A stretch of 64,000 bases of DNA, from contig NZ_CP107031.2 of the NCBI RefSeq assembly GCF_027474845.2, forward strand, positions 248,001-312,000, given 5' to 3'. Source of the stretch: Maribacter aestuarii (lineage in GTDB: Bacteria > Bacteroidota > Bacteroidia > Flavobacteriales > Flavobacteriaceae). Positions 18,280 through 27,644 of the stretch are shown piece after piece. The translations under genes and the position numbers were made by a program. A model generated the notes under the pieces. It saw only the letters and a program-made list of their open reading frames with translations, had not been told where the DNA came from and did no database searches. The stretch's first letter is position 1. Each line of letters starts with the position of its first letter.

Positions 18280-21093
18280 TTAGAACGTGTGGCTAAGACG
18301 TAGCATCATGCCCCTTGGCAGCACAGGTACTACTACAAAACTTGCGTCGGGATTGGCCGCTATAAAATCACTGGTAGCACCATTGGCACTTGCCCCAAAA
18401 CTATTCGCTCCAAAGAAATTGGCCAGTCCGTCTGAATTGAAAAGATTGGTAACTAAAAAATCCACCCTTAACTGCTGACTAATATCATAACCGATTCCCG
18501 TATTAAAAATACTATAGGCAGGAAGTTGAAATGCGTTTGCTATGTTTCCTTCCCGTTCTCCCATGAATTGCCATTTTAGAAAAGCATTGAACTTACTCTT
18601 CTTATATTCCGCCCCTAGGGAAAACATCAGTTTAGGATTAAATGGCAACGTATTATCCGAATAGTCAACAACGTTGTCATCGGCAGTATCTACTGAGCCG
18701 GAAGCGTCATATACCGCCCATTCAGTAGCAATAGGGTTCTGTAGAACACCATTGAATCTGAAAGTCAATGATGAAATAGGCGTGTAGGCGGTTTCCCATT
18801 CCAATCCAATGGTTCTTGAATCGTTAAATTGAACAGGGGTGTAAAATACACTGCCGCTGTCTCCATCAAAAGCAAAATCCGCAATACCAACATTATTCAA
18901 TTTGCTCAAAAATGCAGTGGCGGTTGCCGAGAAATTCTCATTGTCAAATTTAATCCCCAATTCGGTCTGAAGAATTCGTTGCACCTCCCCTTCTTGGTTG
19001 ATCGGTACATTAGAAAAGTTATTGAAATAGTAATTCAATTCCGGAGCTTTATTTCCAGAAGAAAACCGTGTAAAAATCGCCGCGGTCTCCGAAACCTTAT
19101 AGTTTAAGGCCGCAGAATACGAAAGATAATCATAAGTAAAGTCGAATTCGTCCCTGACACCGGTAGGTGCTAAAATTCCGTTGTCATAGGCCGTTAGTGG
19201 GTTGCCATCATATCCCCCATCAGCCTGAAACGGTGCCGATTGGTCTTTACTACCTGTATGTTTGATGGTCTCATAACGTAGTCCAACATCAAGATGCAAT
19301 TGCTCCTGAATCTTCCATCGGTCATTGGCAAAAAACGCGATTTGACTGACATCGGCTCTAGCATTGTCAAAAAATAAGCCTCCGTAATTACTTAATCCGT
19401 TCTCGTCCGATAATGCCAATACGGGCTGTCCGGGATTCTCCAAGGTCACACGAAGCATCCTTGGGTTGGGCTCATAGGTTACAAACCCAAAACTCCCTTG
19501 AGTGTATAGCGAGGTATCTGAAAATCCCGATGCCGTTCCAAAACTAAAATCGTGATTTTCAGTCTGATTTCGGATGGTGATTTGGTTCATCCATTCGTCC
19601 GATTTGTTTTGTTTTAACCAAGAAGCAGTGCCCATAATAGCGTCGTTTGGCAGTGTACCATCCCCGATATATTGAAAGGACTCCCCAGCCAGTATTCCAC
19701 TATTATCCAAACGTGCCACCTCGTTCCCCGTAGCCGCATCATTGAATACTACCTGACCTATTGGAAACTGTGCTCCACTAATAAAATATGCCAAGGGGTT
19801 ACTTAATGAAACAAATGCATTACTGATGGCCGTTTGCCAGTTGGCACTTTTACGTGAATGTTTTAAGTTGAACCGCAGCGACCATTCCTGTCCTAAATCT
19901 TGCAAGACATCAACTCCAAAGGCACGGTCTTGTGCATGGACACCTTGTGATGGGTCAAAATTATTGGTCGCGCCTTCCGCAAGCCTTCTCCCATCGGGGA
20001 TATCTGCCGAAAATGCCGGCATTAACAAAGCTGTTGAATTAAAGTCCTGACCAAAAGCCGCTTTGGGATTAGTCCAATCATCCGCTGCTACACCCGTATA
20101 CCTGTTCGTAAAGTCATCCAGGATTTTTCCGTAAAACTTAAAATAGCCCTTAGAATGGATTTTAGTAAGGTTGAATTTTACCTGACCTCCCTTACTGAAA
20201 GTGAAGTCGGTATTTCTCGCACCTTCATCCTTTCTGTAGTGCCCACCAAAATTATAGAACCAATTATTGCCAAAAGAACCACCTACGGTACCGTCTACAC
20301 GGTAGAGCGGATTACCTTCTCCTTGAATACCACCCGATAATTGGATTTCCCCACCAAAATTTTCTCTTGGACCTTGAGAAACGAAATTGTAAATACCGCC
20401 AGGACCATTTAAAGCAGTAATTGCAGCGTTTCCACCGCGTATCGCCTCTACTTTGGCCGTGGTGATATCCGGACGAAGAAATAAATCTGGCCCGTAATAG
20501 GAATGTTGGACCAAACTTACGGGTAAACCATCTTCTTGCAAAGAAATGTAATACCACCCCATATCATCCTCCGCCGATGCAGATACTCCCCTCGTATAGA
20601 CCTTTGTAAACACTTCCCCAGCCGATGGATCTGTAAACGTTCCCGGAACAGCCTGAAGCAAATCAGCGGTACCTCTAGGGACAATTTGCTGTATAGCCTT
20701 AGCATCCAAGATACTTACGGCAGTACTCGATTCCAATTGCAATCGCGGTTCAAAGCTCCCGGTGACCACCACATTCTGCAAGTGCAAAGGGTCCTCTTTT
20801 AAAACCACCGTTAGGGTGATATCGTCGTTTCCTACTTCCAATTCTTCCATATAAGATGCAACACCCATTAAAGTAATTGTAATGGTATAGTCACCAGGCA
20901 TTACTTGATTAATTTTGAAATTTCCGTTACCATCGGTACTCGTTAATCTATTGGACGGTACAAGTCTAACGGTAGCTCCGTCCAAAGGCGATCCATCCTT
21001 ATCCAGGACTTCCCCACTAACGGAGACTTGTGCCCAACTGCTGGCACATAAAAAGAGTATTATAAAAAAGAAAAATACATGGGAACGTTTCAT
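18280..21093 (-). CDS. TonB-dependent outer-membrane receptor with N-terminal carboxypeptidase-like domain
   Basis: 937 residues. Sec signal to SSWAQ (about 21), then a carboxypeptidase-regulatory-like domain (VSGEVLDKDGSPLDGATVRL, residues 25-100), the plug (VVTGSFEPRLQLESSTAVSILD, RGTADLLQAVPGTF, about 105-240) and a 22-strand-type barrel rich in aromatic alternation, ending LRLSHTF with the C-terminal Phe needed by the BAM machine. It lacks the long SusC features, and no SusD gene is adjacent. VEAIRGGNAAITALNGPGGIYNFVSQG is typical of receptors for siderophores, metals or small ligands. The substrate is unknown; it stands 87 bp from the hydroxylase-like gene upstream and may be separately transcribed. 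Confidence 0.9.
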   Translation of the reverse strand: MKRSHVFFFFIILFLCASSWAQVSVSGEVLDKDGSPLDGATVRLVPSNRLTSTDGNGNFKINQVMPGDYTITITLMGVASYMEELEVGNDDITLTVVLKEDPLHLQNVVVTGSFEPRLQLESSTAVSILDAKAIQQIVPRGTADLLQAVPGTFTDPSAGEVFTKVYTRGVSASAEDDMGWYYISLQEDGLPVSLVQHSYYGPDLFLRPDITTAKVEAIRGGNAAITALNGPGGIYNFVSQGPRENFGGEIQLSGGIQGEGNPLYRVDGTVGGSFGNNWFYNFGGHYRKDEGARNTDFTFSKGGQVKFNLTKIHSKGYFKFYGKILDDFTNRYTGVAADDWTNPKAAFGQDFNSTALLMPAFSADIPDGRRLAEGATNNFDPSQGVHAQDRAFGVDVLQDLGQEWSLRFNLKHSRKSANWQTAISNAFVSLSNPLAYFISGAQFPIGQVVFNDAATGNEVARLDNSGILAGESFQYIGDGTLPNDAIMGTASWLKQNKSDEWMNQITIRNQTENHDFSFGTASGFSDTSLYTQGSFGFVTYEPNPRMLRVTLENPGQPVLALSDENGLSNYGGLFFDNARADVSQIAFFANDRWKIQEQLHLDVGLRYETIKHTGSKDQSAPFQADGGYDGNPLTAYDNGILAPTGVRDEFDFTYDYLSYSAALNYKVSETAAIFTRFSSGNKAPELNYYFNNFSNVPINQEGEVQRILQTELGIKFDNENFSATATAFLSKLNNVGIADFAFDGDSGSVFYTPVQFNDSRTIGLEWETAYTPISSLTFRFNGVLQNPIATEWAVYDASGSVDTADDNVVDYSDNTLPFNPKLMFSLGAEYKKSKFNAFLKWQFMGEREGNIANAFQLPAYSIFNTGIGYDISQQLRVDFLVTNLFNSDGLANFFGANSFGASANGATSDFIAANPDASFVVVPVLPRGMMLRLSHTF

Positions 21094-21180
21094 CAGCTAT
21101 GCTTTTTGTTTTGGCGAACAAATATAATAAGACTGTTTGGTTTCTGTGAAAATTGACCACCTAGCTTTAATAAAACAATG

Positions 21181-22056
21181 CTAGTCCTGACCTTTTTTAA
21201 AACCATAAGTATTTTGATGAAGGAAATCTTTGGGGAAATTTTCATCTCCCGGAAAACCTAACCGGATCGTACCGCTATCCTCTGGGATATAATGGGTACC
21301 AAAAATATAATCCCAAATACTTAAGCTGATACCGAAATTAACTCCATAACGTCCCTCGGGAAGCTCGTATGCATGATGGTACAAATGCATTACCGGATTA
21401 TTAAAAACATACTTGAGTGGGCCCCAGGTAATCTTCAAATTAGCATGATTAAAATGTCCGATGGAAATTGCCAAAAAGTGAACAATGTAAGCTTGCTCCG
21501 GTTCAAAACCTCCTAGTAGCATCACCCCAAAGGTTTTTAAGGGTTTATATAGGATGTTTTCCATCCAATGGTAACGAAGATGAGCCGCAAAGCCCATTTC
21601 CTTTACACTGTGGTGTACCTTATGGAATTTCCAAAAAAATGAATATTTGTGCAGTAAAGTGTGTGTGAACCACTGGACAAAATCCAGTATTACAAAAAAT
21701 AAAATAAGTTGTGCCCACATAGGCCACGTACCCATATCTAAAATCGCTAAAGTTTTCATCTTAACGCCAATGTCCTTAAAAAATACGCCTAGAAGTTCAT
21801 AGAATCCACTGATGGCTATCGCAAATAAGAAAAAGTTAAAGAACATATAAAATCCGTCCAGCCAAAAATCCATTCTAAAAATAGACTGCTGTTTGCGCCA
21901 CGGGAAAATAATTTCCAACCCCCATACTACTAGCGAGATAATAATAAGTCCCCAGAAATAGTTTAAATACCATGGAACTTCGAAAAGGACGGATTTAATA
22001 GTCCAATCCAAGGTTCCTGTAAAGGATTTTATAAAAGCATCGATGTATTTTTGCAT
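21181..22056 (-). CDS. Fatty-acid-hydroxylase/sterol-desaturase family membrane protein
   Basis: 291 residues with four to five hydrophobic helices. Three histidine clusters typical of the di-iron membrane oxygenase superfamily are present: HTLLH...KFHKVHHS (about 132-149), HFNHAN (about 198-203) and HLYHHAYE (about 223-230). Such proteins hydroxylate or desaturate lipids, sterols or carotenoids using O2. Which lipid is used cannot be told. It follows the cytochrome gene by 23 bp in the same direction, which might link it to the electron-transfer pair upstream, though that is inference. Confidence 0.85.
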   Translation of the reverse strand: MQKYIDAFIKSFTGTLDWTIKSVLFEVPWYLNYFWGLIIISLVVWGLEIIFPWRKQQSIFRMDFWLDGFYMFFNFFLFAIAISGFYELLGVFFKDIGVKMKTLAILDMGTWPMWAQLILFFVILDFVQWFTHTLLHKYSFFWKFHKVHHSVKEMGFAAHLRYHWMENILYKPLKTFGVMLLGGFEPEQAYIVHFLAISIGHFNHANLKITWGPLKYVFNNPVMHLYHHAYELPEGRYGVNFGISLSIWDYIFGTHYIPEDSGTIRLGFPGDENFPKDFLHQNTYGFKKGQD

Positions 22057-22079
22057 AAGACTACTTTTCTTCTAACGCT

Positions 22080-22541
22080 TTAATTTCCCTCCAATTCATA
22101 CCAATCAATATTGTTTAAGTTTTTACGCCTACCGTTTTTGACCGGGGCATAGTACTTGGCCAGGTAATTAACTATAACCTCCTCATTTACCCCCAAATCC
22201 CATAGGTTTTGCGTCTCCTGCATCCAGCGAATAGTCGCCAACCACCTTTCCTTAGACATCCTGTTCTGGGTAACCAGTTTGGCGGAATGGCAATTAGTGC
22301 AATTATTGATTACCAACCTTAAACCTTCACCTTCTACAAAACCTGTTCTTAAATGAACCCCATTTTCAATTTTATCAAAATCAGGATGGTTCGGGTCATT
22401 AATATCCATCTCGGGGACTACATACTCATCTTTATCTATGCCGGACTGAAAAACAGAACTGTCCTCAAGCATATAAATGCCAATTGCGATTAGCGTAACA
22501 AGGGCTAAAAAAACTCCTATTTTTATTTTTGTTTTTTTCAT
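22080..22541 (-). CDS. Membrane-anchored monoheme cytochrome c (sulfite dehydrogenase small-subunit-like)
   Basis: 153 residues. A hydrophobic segment at about 7-24 acts as signal anchor, and a single heme site C81-T-N-C84-H85 is followed by a candidate distal ligand, Met94 in QNRMSKERW. The start codon overlaps the stop of the sulfite-oxidase-like gene (ATGA at 22538-22541), so the two are translationally coupled. In the known SorAB system a molybdenum sulfite oxidase passes electrons to such a cytochrome. The role as its electron acceptor is inferred from coupling plus heme motif. Confidence 0.82.
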   Translation of the reverse strand: MKKTKIKIGVFLALVTLIAIGIYMLEDSSVFQSGIDKDEYVVPEMDINDPNHPDFDKIENGVHLRTGFVEGEGLRLVINNCTNCHSAKLVTQNRMSKERWLATIRWMQETQNLWDLGVNEEVIVNYLAKYYAPVKNGRRKNLNNIDWYELEGN

Positions 22542-23761
22542 AAACTCACTTTTACTGCAATTCTATGGCAGGCGTTGTTCAAATATCCTTTAGGGTTCCA
22601 ACCAGGTAGAATCATAGGTTGCGAAACGCCCTGAGTATCGGTTGCTCTGGCCCATACCTCGTAATATCCTTCTTTTGGGAATTCTATAGAAGCCGAGAAA
22701 CGCTGCCATGCAAACCTATTGACAGGAGCTTCGATGTAAGCTTTTTTCCACGTACTCCCAAAATCAATAGAGTATTCCATAAGTTCCACCTCCAATTCCC
22801 CGGCCCATGCATGTCCCCTTATCCCTAAACGGTCTTCTTTTTTGATAATTGCTCCAGATTTTGGATAAGTAATAAGCGATTTAACCGGCATGGATTCTAT
22901 AATACACATATCCTCATCTTTCACCTTTTCTCCAGGAGCAACTGGTTTGCACGGCACCCGATAGGATGACCCTTTCATTTTCTCGCCATCGTGGACGATG
23001 TTACGCACACTAATACGGTCTACCCATTTACCTGAAGCAGATGCTGGAAATCCCCCGGCAATCAAACGTAAGGGATATCCGTGTACTAAAGGAATGTCCT
23101 TTCCGTTCATCTTAAATGCCAAAATCGTCTCTTCCTGCATGGCTTTGGAAATTGGAACACCTCGCGAAATGGGTTCTTTAGAAGGATCTCCGCTTAAATG
23201 AACATCTGCCCCATGATAGGCAACATAAACGGCGTCTTCCTTAATTCCGACATCTGCCAGTATATCCCTTAAGCGTATACCTGTCCAATTAGCGCAGGAC
23301 ACCGCCCCTACCGTCCATTGGTTTCCCTTTGCGGGAGGGTCAAATTCGCTCCTACCGTTACCCCCACACTCTAGCGTGAGCTGATAGGTGTAGTGTTTGA
23401 ATTTGGATTCAAGTTCCTCTAGGGAGTAACTTTTCTTTTCTTGAACCGATTCGCCATCAAAAGACAATTTCCAATTGGCAGCATCTATGGTTTCGGGAAC
23501 CTTACCGTTGTTCCGGACAAACATATATTTATTAGGGGTAATGCTATCGTCCAATAGATGGGCCTGCGCCTCCATGTTTAATGGCCTATCGTTGAGAAGT
23601 ACCATCTCCACATCTTTCTGGAATTTCTTAAATGGATCTGGGTCCTGAAGGCCGAGAATAGAATAACCATTGGGCAACATATCTCCAAAAACAATTTCTG
23701 TGCCCAATACTGCAGCTAATGCGCTAAGCGTCGATTTTTTGACGAATTTTCTTCTTTCCAT
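22538..23761 (-). CDS. Molybdopterin-dependent sulfite-oxidase-family enzyme (SorA-like)
   Basis: 407 residues. N-terminal MERRKFVKKSTLSALAAVLG resembles a Tat signal, fitting export of a folded molybdoenzyme. The oxidoreductase molybdopterin domain runs to about 270; LECGGNGR contains C132 at the place where sulfite oxidases bind molybdenum, followed by VSCANWTGIRLRDIL. A C-terminal immunoglobulin-like dimerisation domain (IRGHAWAGELEVELMEYSIDFGSTW, EFPKEGYYEVWARATDTQG) completes the family architecture. It probably oxidises sulfite or a related compound in the periplasm, feeding the coupled cytochrome. Family certain, substrate less so. Confidence 0.88.
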   Translation of the reverse strand: MERRKFVKKSTLSALAAVLGTEIVFGDMLPNGYSILGLQDPDPFKKFQKDVEMVLLNDRPLNMEAQAHLLDDSITPNKYMFVRNNGKVPETIDAANWKLSFDGESVQEKKSYSLEELESKFKHYTYQLTLECGGNGRSEFDPPAKGNQWTVGAVSCANWTGIRLRDILADVGIKEDAVYVAYHGADVHLSGDPSKEPISRGVPISKAMQEETILAFKMNGKDIPLVHGYPLRLIAGGFPASASGKWVDRISVRNIVHDGEKMKGSSYRVPCKPVAPGEKVKDEDMCIIESMPVKSLITYPKSGAIIKKEDRLGIRGHAWAGELEVELMEYSIDFGSTWKKAYIEAPVNRFAWQRFSASIEFPKEGYYEVWARATDTQGVSQPMILPGWNPKGYLNNACHRIAVKVSL

Positions 23762-23876
23762 TTGGTCTTCGTAGTTGCTAAAAAAGTGTTCCTCAAATTT
23801 AAGTACTATACCTGAATAGTGGTAGTATAAATAAATTATTCCTGAAAGGAAAGTGTTCGCTATTAAAGTGAAAACA

Positions 23877-23890
23877 GGTTATGCATAACC
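23877..23890. promoter_or_regulatory. 14-bp palindrome, candidate operator
   Basis: GGTTATGCATAACC is perfectly self-complementary and lies 116 bp upstream of the sulfite-oxidase-like start codon. Related sequences recur at 44228-44241 and 61332-61345. Regulatory function is inference. Confidence 0.35.
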
Positions 23891-23923
23891 ATGCTTTCTA
23901 GATAAGACGATTCTATTGATGTA

Positions 23924-23945
23924 ATGCAATTTAATTAAATTGCAT
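23924..23945. promoter_or_regulatory. 22-bp perfect AT-rich palindrome, candidate operator
   Basis: Both halves read ATGCAATTTAA on opposite strands, meeting without a spacer. It lies 163 bp upstream of the sulfite-oxidase-like gene. No T-run follows, so a regulator site is more likely than a terminator; the regulator is unknown. Confidence 0.35.
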
Positions 23946-24301
23946 AAGTCCCATAATTTAAAAAGTAATAACAACCGTTTGGAAACCAGTTATTGCCAAT
24001 TTATAAGATTAAATAAATAAGTGTGAATATAAATGACAGACGAAGTGAGTAAAAACCACTGGAATTTGGTATTTAGACATGGTAATTTCTGGTATTTTGG
24101 AATTTCTAATATCGAAGTGTTACTTTCCCTTAAAAAATATTTGACTACTTATATTTATTCTTCTTGGGGCTCATCTTTTGCAGGGCCAGCATTAAATAAT
24201 AACCATAGAAGGATAGGACTACCTAAAAGTCAATAAAGCAAATCAATTGAACTAAGTAAATAAACATTAAATATCAAAACCTTTATAATAAGCCGTTTAA
24301 A

Positions 24302-25210
24302 TCAGAATTTTAGTCTTTCATTCTTATCCCACAGACCCCAGTAAGCCCCAACATCTCCTTCATCTCCTGTTTTCCAAGACTCGTCAAAAGAAGAAAAATA
24401 AAACATTTCTATGTTTTCTTTTTCTGACCAAACCTGACTATTGATGAAATATTTCATAGCGTTTTCCTCAGAAGAATGAGCACCACGGAGACTTTCCCCA
24501 TTACTTGGCCAACCTGTTTCCGTAATAATAACTTTTTTACCTCTAGCCGCATCTGTGGCCTGTCCGAACATTTGTTGCATATGATTTAAGGAAAACTCTT
24601 GTGGACAACCCTCCCAATAAGGATAGCAGTTAGCTAATACTACATCACAAACGTCTACCAGCTCTGGATGTACCGAAAATTCATAGTAGGCATCTACATA
24701 CCCAACCTCAACTTCAGGAATTGCATCTTTAACACGCCGTATATACTCCAACAACTGTTCTTTGGTTAAATCGTTACGGTACAACACTTCATTACCCACC
24801 GCCGCAATATCAACATAACCTGACTTGGCAAGGGCAATCAATTCCTCAATCTCTTTTTCGTTAAGTTCTAAATCTTCACTTAACCAAGCCCCGACCATGG
24901 TTTTAAGTCCATTTTCCTTAGCGCTTTTCGGGATATGTTCATTGCCCTCAATACAAGAAAATGAGCGGACCCATTTTGTGTAGGGCTTTATTATTTTTAT
25001 ACGTCGAACCACTTGTTCTGCGGTAATGATATCACCTGGTTTTTGCCCGTCTTCATACATGCTGAAGCAAAGCCCGTGCATTCCATTTTGTAAGGTTTCT
25101 AACCATAAATCCTTTAGTCCGCTCTTTGTGACCTTATTAAAATCTACTCCCGTATGTCCACTATAATTGTTCTTGGCACGGGTAAAATGATGACCTTCTC
25201 TATATGACAT
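24302..25210 (-). CDS. Cytoplasmic GH17 beta-1,3-glucan-active enzyme
   Basis: 302 residues without any signal peptide. GH17 landmarks are clear: acid/base E141 in AAVGNEVLYRN, nucleophile E231 in IITETGWPS, and the product-side motif FYFSSFDESWK. It closely resembles residues about 505-791 of the MFS fusion encoded 20 bp upstream (shared GNEVLYRN, GYVDAYYEF, ETGWPS, WGLWDK), so the two arose by duplication of the GH17 domain. GH17 enzymes cleave or transglycosylate beta-1,3-glucans. Lack of export together with a GH149-like phosphorylase in the operon implies work on imported laminari-oligosaccharides in the cytoplasm. The first 35 residues have no counterpart in secreted GH17 proteins. Last gene of the operon. 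Confidence 0.9.
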   Translation of the reverse strand: MSYREGHHFTRAKNNYSGHTGVDFNKVTKSGLKDLWLETLQNGMHGLCFSMYEDGQKPGDIITAEQVVRRIKIIKPYTKWVRSFSCIEGNEHIPKSAKENGLKTMVGAWLSEDLELNEKEIEELIALAKSGYVDIAAVGNEVLYRNDLTKEQLLEYIRRVKDAIPEVEVGYVDAYYEFSVHPELVDVCDVVLANCYPYWEGCPQEFSLNHMQQMFGQATDAARGKKVIITETGWPSNGESLRGAHSSEENAMKYFINSQVWSEKENIEMFYFSSFDESWKTGDEGDVGAYWGLWDKNERLKF

Positions 25211-25230
25211 ATTCTTTGTATTGAAGTACT

Positions 25231-27606
25231 CTAATTGAATTTAAAATTTTCGTCCTTATCCCATAATCCCCACGAGGTTCCGGCCCAACCTTCTGAATGA
25301 ATTTTCCATGATTCATCAAAAGAGGCAAAATAAAACATATCTACCTGCTCCTTTTGTGCCCATAACTGTGTTTTAATGAAATACTTCATTGTATTTTCCT
25401 CTGAAGGATAGGCTCCATGTACCGCTTGCCCCTTACTTGGCCATCCCGTTTCAGCTATGATAACCTTTTTGCCTTTAGCGGCTTCAAGGGTTCTATGATA
25501 CATTTCCTGTAAGTGAAAGCCGGCTACTTTGTCATTTGCCCCTTCCCAAAAAGGATAGCAATTCGCCAAGATAACGTCGCATGCATTGGTAAGTTCTGGC
25601 TTATTGATAAATTCGTAGTAGGCATCCACATACCCAACAGGCGTTCCATTGCTTTGATTTTTAACTTGATTGATGTATTCAATGACGTTTTGTTCATTCA
25701 ATTCATTTCTGTACAATACCTCATTACCAACGGCAGCAATATCCACAACCCCATCATTTATTAATTCAACCAAGGATTTAATTTCTTTTTGGTTCTGATC
25801 TAAATCATTACTTATCCAAGCCCCCATTAGTGTTTTAAAACCTAGTTCCTTGGCTATTCTAGGAATTAGTTCGTGTCCGTTTGTACAAGAAAAAATCCGT
25901 ATCCACTGGGTATGTCCCTTTAGTACTTCTAAACGTTTTCTTATTTGACCTTCTGTGATATTATCACCAGGTGACTGCCCGGGTTCGTAGGCACTGAAAC
26001 AAATACCGGTCATTCCGTTTTCAAAAACCCGCTTAAATTCTCTTTTTACCTCTTTCTGACTCAATTTCCCAAAGTCAACAGCCGTGGTAAAAAAGCTTGG
26101 GTATTTTAGTTTAATCTCCTGTTCCGATAACAAATTTAAATCGATATCAGATAATTCTCGCATCTTGGCGTAACTAGCAAGTTTTGCCGCTTTTTTATCG
26201 TCCAATGCTTTACGTATCTCATTTGAACGTTCTTCAGAAACATCATAATTCTTCATTATGAGCATCGCGATAATCGTCCCTACCGCTGGAAAAAAGCAGA
26301 AGAAAGCATGTAGACCATCAACTGCTGTTTGTTGCTCCGTCGTTGCTAATTCTGGATTAAAGCCTACCACCCCTATGATTACACCACTTAGCGCGCCAGC
26401 TATTGCAAAGCCAACTTTAACCATCCACCAATAAATCGCACCAAAAATACCTTCTCGTCTTTTTCCAGAATTTAATTCATCTATATCGATTACATCAGCT
26501 GTCATTGACATCATAATGGTAAACAAGCTTCCTATACCAAAAGAGAAAAAGGGTAGTGCAATAATATAAAGCCAAGGTTTTCCCGGTACAAAAAGAAAGT
26601 ACATCATAATATACCCAACGAGAGAAATACCTTGAGCCAACATAAATGCTTTTTTCTTGCCCATTTTTTTTGACATCCAGGCAACAGCTGGAATAACGAT
26701 GAAGGTCGTTCCCAAGGCTCCAATACAACCAAATAATGCAACCCAAATACCTGTGGCGGCGGCATCACCATTGAATAATCGATAAACAATTACAAAATAA
26801 GTTAATGCAGCTACGGTGTTGAACGCATTAAAAATCAAGAAGGTAGCACCGCATATCCTTCTAAACTCTTCGATTTTAAATGCATCTTTAAAGCTTTCCC
26901 AAATTTGTACTAGACTACCACCAATGTTGGAGACGGTCAGTGGTTCATAATTTTCCTCTAGGGTAGATTTACTTTTAATAAAAATAGCGGGCACCATGGC
27001 GGCAATTGCACAAGGTACCGCCACCCATATGGCCAATTCGCGAACGGCAACGTCCTGAGAGGGAAACCAATCGGGATCATCCATAATCACCCAAAACCAA
27101 GGGGCAATAACCCATGCCCACTGGCCAATCCATTGAGCTACGGCCATAATATTGGTTCTTTCGTGAAAATCATCACTCATTTCATAGCCCATAGCCACAT
27201 AGGGTACACTAAAAAATGTAAGGCCTAAATAAAATACAATGGACCATAAAAAGAAATACCAAAAATTATATTGTAAGGAATCATAGGTATATAACTGCCA
27301 CATTAAGGTAAAGGCGACACCCATTAAAATGGCGCCAATTAACACATACTGCTTCCGTCTACCCCATTTAGATTTAGTATTATCGGAAATAAAGCCCATA
27401 ATAGGGTCCGTAATAGAATCGAAAATCCTTGGAAAAAAATAAACAAGAGACCACAACCAACCATTAAATCCAAACGATTGTACAAGGACTACCATAAATA
27501 TTCCCAGAATGGCAGGAAACATTTGATTTGCAAACATGCCTACCCCAAAAGCCACTTTTTGGCCAAATGGCACTTTATTTCTTACCTCGAGTTTTTGTGT
27601 TGACAT
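25231..27606 (-). CDS. MFS/GPH sugar:cation symporter fused to a C-terminal GH17 domain
   Basis: 791 residues, two domains in one uninterrupted frame. Residues 1-455 are a GPH-type major-facilitator transporter with about twelve helices (DPIMGFISDNTKSKWGRRKQ at 67-86; DVIDIDELNSGKRREGIFGA at 371-390). A charged linker (about 455-500: SEERSNEIRKALDDKKAAKL) leads into a complete GH17 domain, with acid/base E629 in AAVGNEVLYRN and nucleophile E719 in IIAETGWPS. With both transporter ends on the inside, as in MFS proteins, the hydrolase should face the cytoplasm and meet oligosaccharides as they enter. Neither domain shows disabling changes. Spacing of 38 bp to GH30 and 20 bp to the free GH17 supports co-transcription. 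Confidence 0.9.
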   Translation of the reverse strand: MSTQKLEVRNKVPFGQKVAFGVGMFANQMFPAILGIFMVVLVQSFGFNGWLWSLVYFFPRIFDSITDPIMGFISDNTKSKWGRRKQYVLIGAILMGVAFTLMWQLYTYDSLQYNFWYFFLWSIVFYLGLTFFSVPYVAMGYEMSDDFHERTNIMAVAQWIGQWAWVIAPWFWVIMDDPDWFPSQDVAVRELAIWVAVPCAIAAMVPAIFIKSKSTLEENYEPLTVSNIGGSLVQIWESFKDAFKIEEFRRICGATFLIFNAFNTVAALTYFVIVYRLFNGDAAATGIWVALFGCIGALGTTFIVIPAVAWMSKKMGKKKAFMLAQGISLVGYIMMYFLFVPGKPWLYIIALPFFSFGIGSLFTIMMSMTADVIDIDELNSGKRREGIFGAIYWWMVKVGFAIAGALSGVIIGVVGFNPELATTEQQTAVDGLHAFFCFFPAVGTIIAMLIMKNYDVSEERSNEIRKALDDKKAAKLASYAKMRELSDIDLNLLSEQEIKLKYPSFFTTAVDFGKLSQKEVKREFKRVFENGMTGICFSAYEPGQSPGDNITEGQIRKRLEVLKGHTQWIRIFSCTNGHELIPRIAKELGFKTLMGAWISNDLDQNQKEIKSLVELINDGVVDIAAVGNEVLYRNELNEQNVIEYINQVKNQSNGTPVGYVDAYYEFINKPELTNACDVILANCYPFWEGANDKVAGFHLQEMYHRTLEAAKGKKVIIAETGWPSKGQAVHGAYPSEENTMKYFIKTQLWAQKEQVDMFYFASFDESWKIHSEGWAGTSWGLWDKDENFKFN

Positions 27607-27644
27607 ATTATTTGGTTTAGTTAGTCACTCTTAAAAATTACTAT

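Larger units (their letters stand above)
23762..24301. other. 540-bp non-coding gap with two perfect palindromes
   Basis: AT-rich spacer upstream of the sulfite-oxidase unit and downstream of the glucan operon. It holds a 14-bp palindrome GGTTATGCATAACC at 23877-23890 and a 22-bp perfect palindrome at 23924-23945 (both described separately). A 67-codon + strand frame at 24033-24236 has no family features and is not called. Confidence 0.6.

Noticed and set aside
18280..21093. TonB receptor as the SusC of the glucan operon
   Set aside because: It lies beyond the sulfite-oxidase unit, lacks a SusD partner and has features of small-ligand receptors.
24033..24236. 67-codon + strand frame in the sulfite-oxidase/glucan gap
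   Set aside because: No signal, domain or partner; composition matches the non-coding surroundings.
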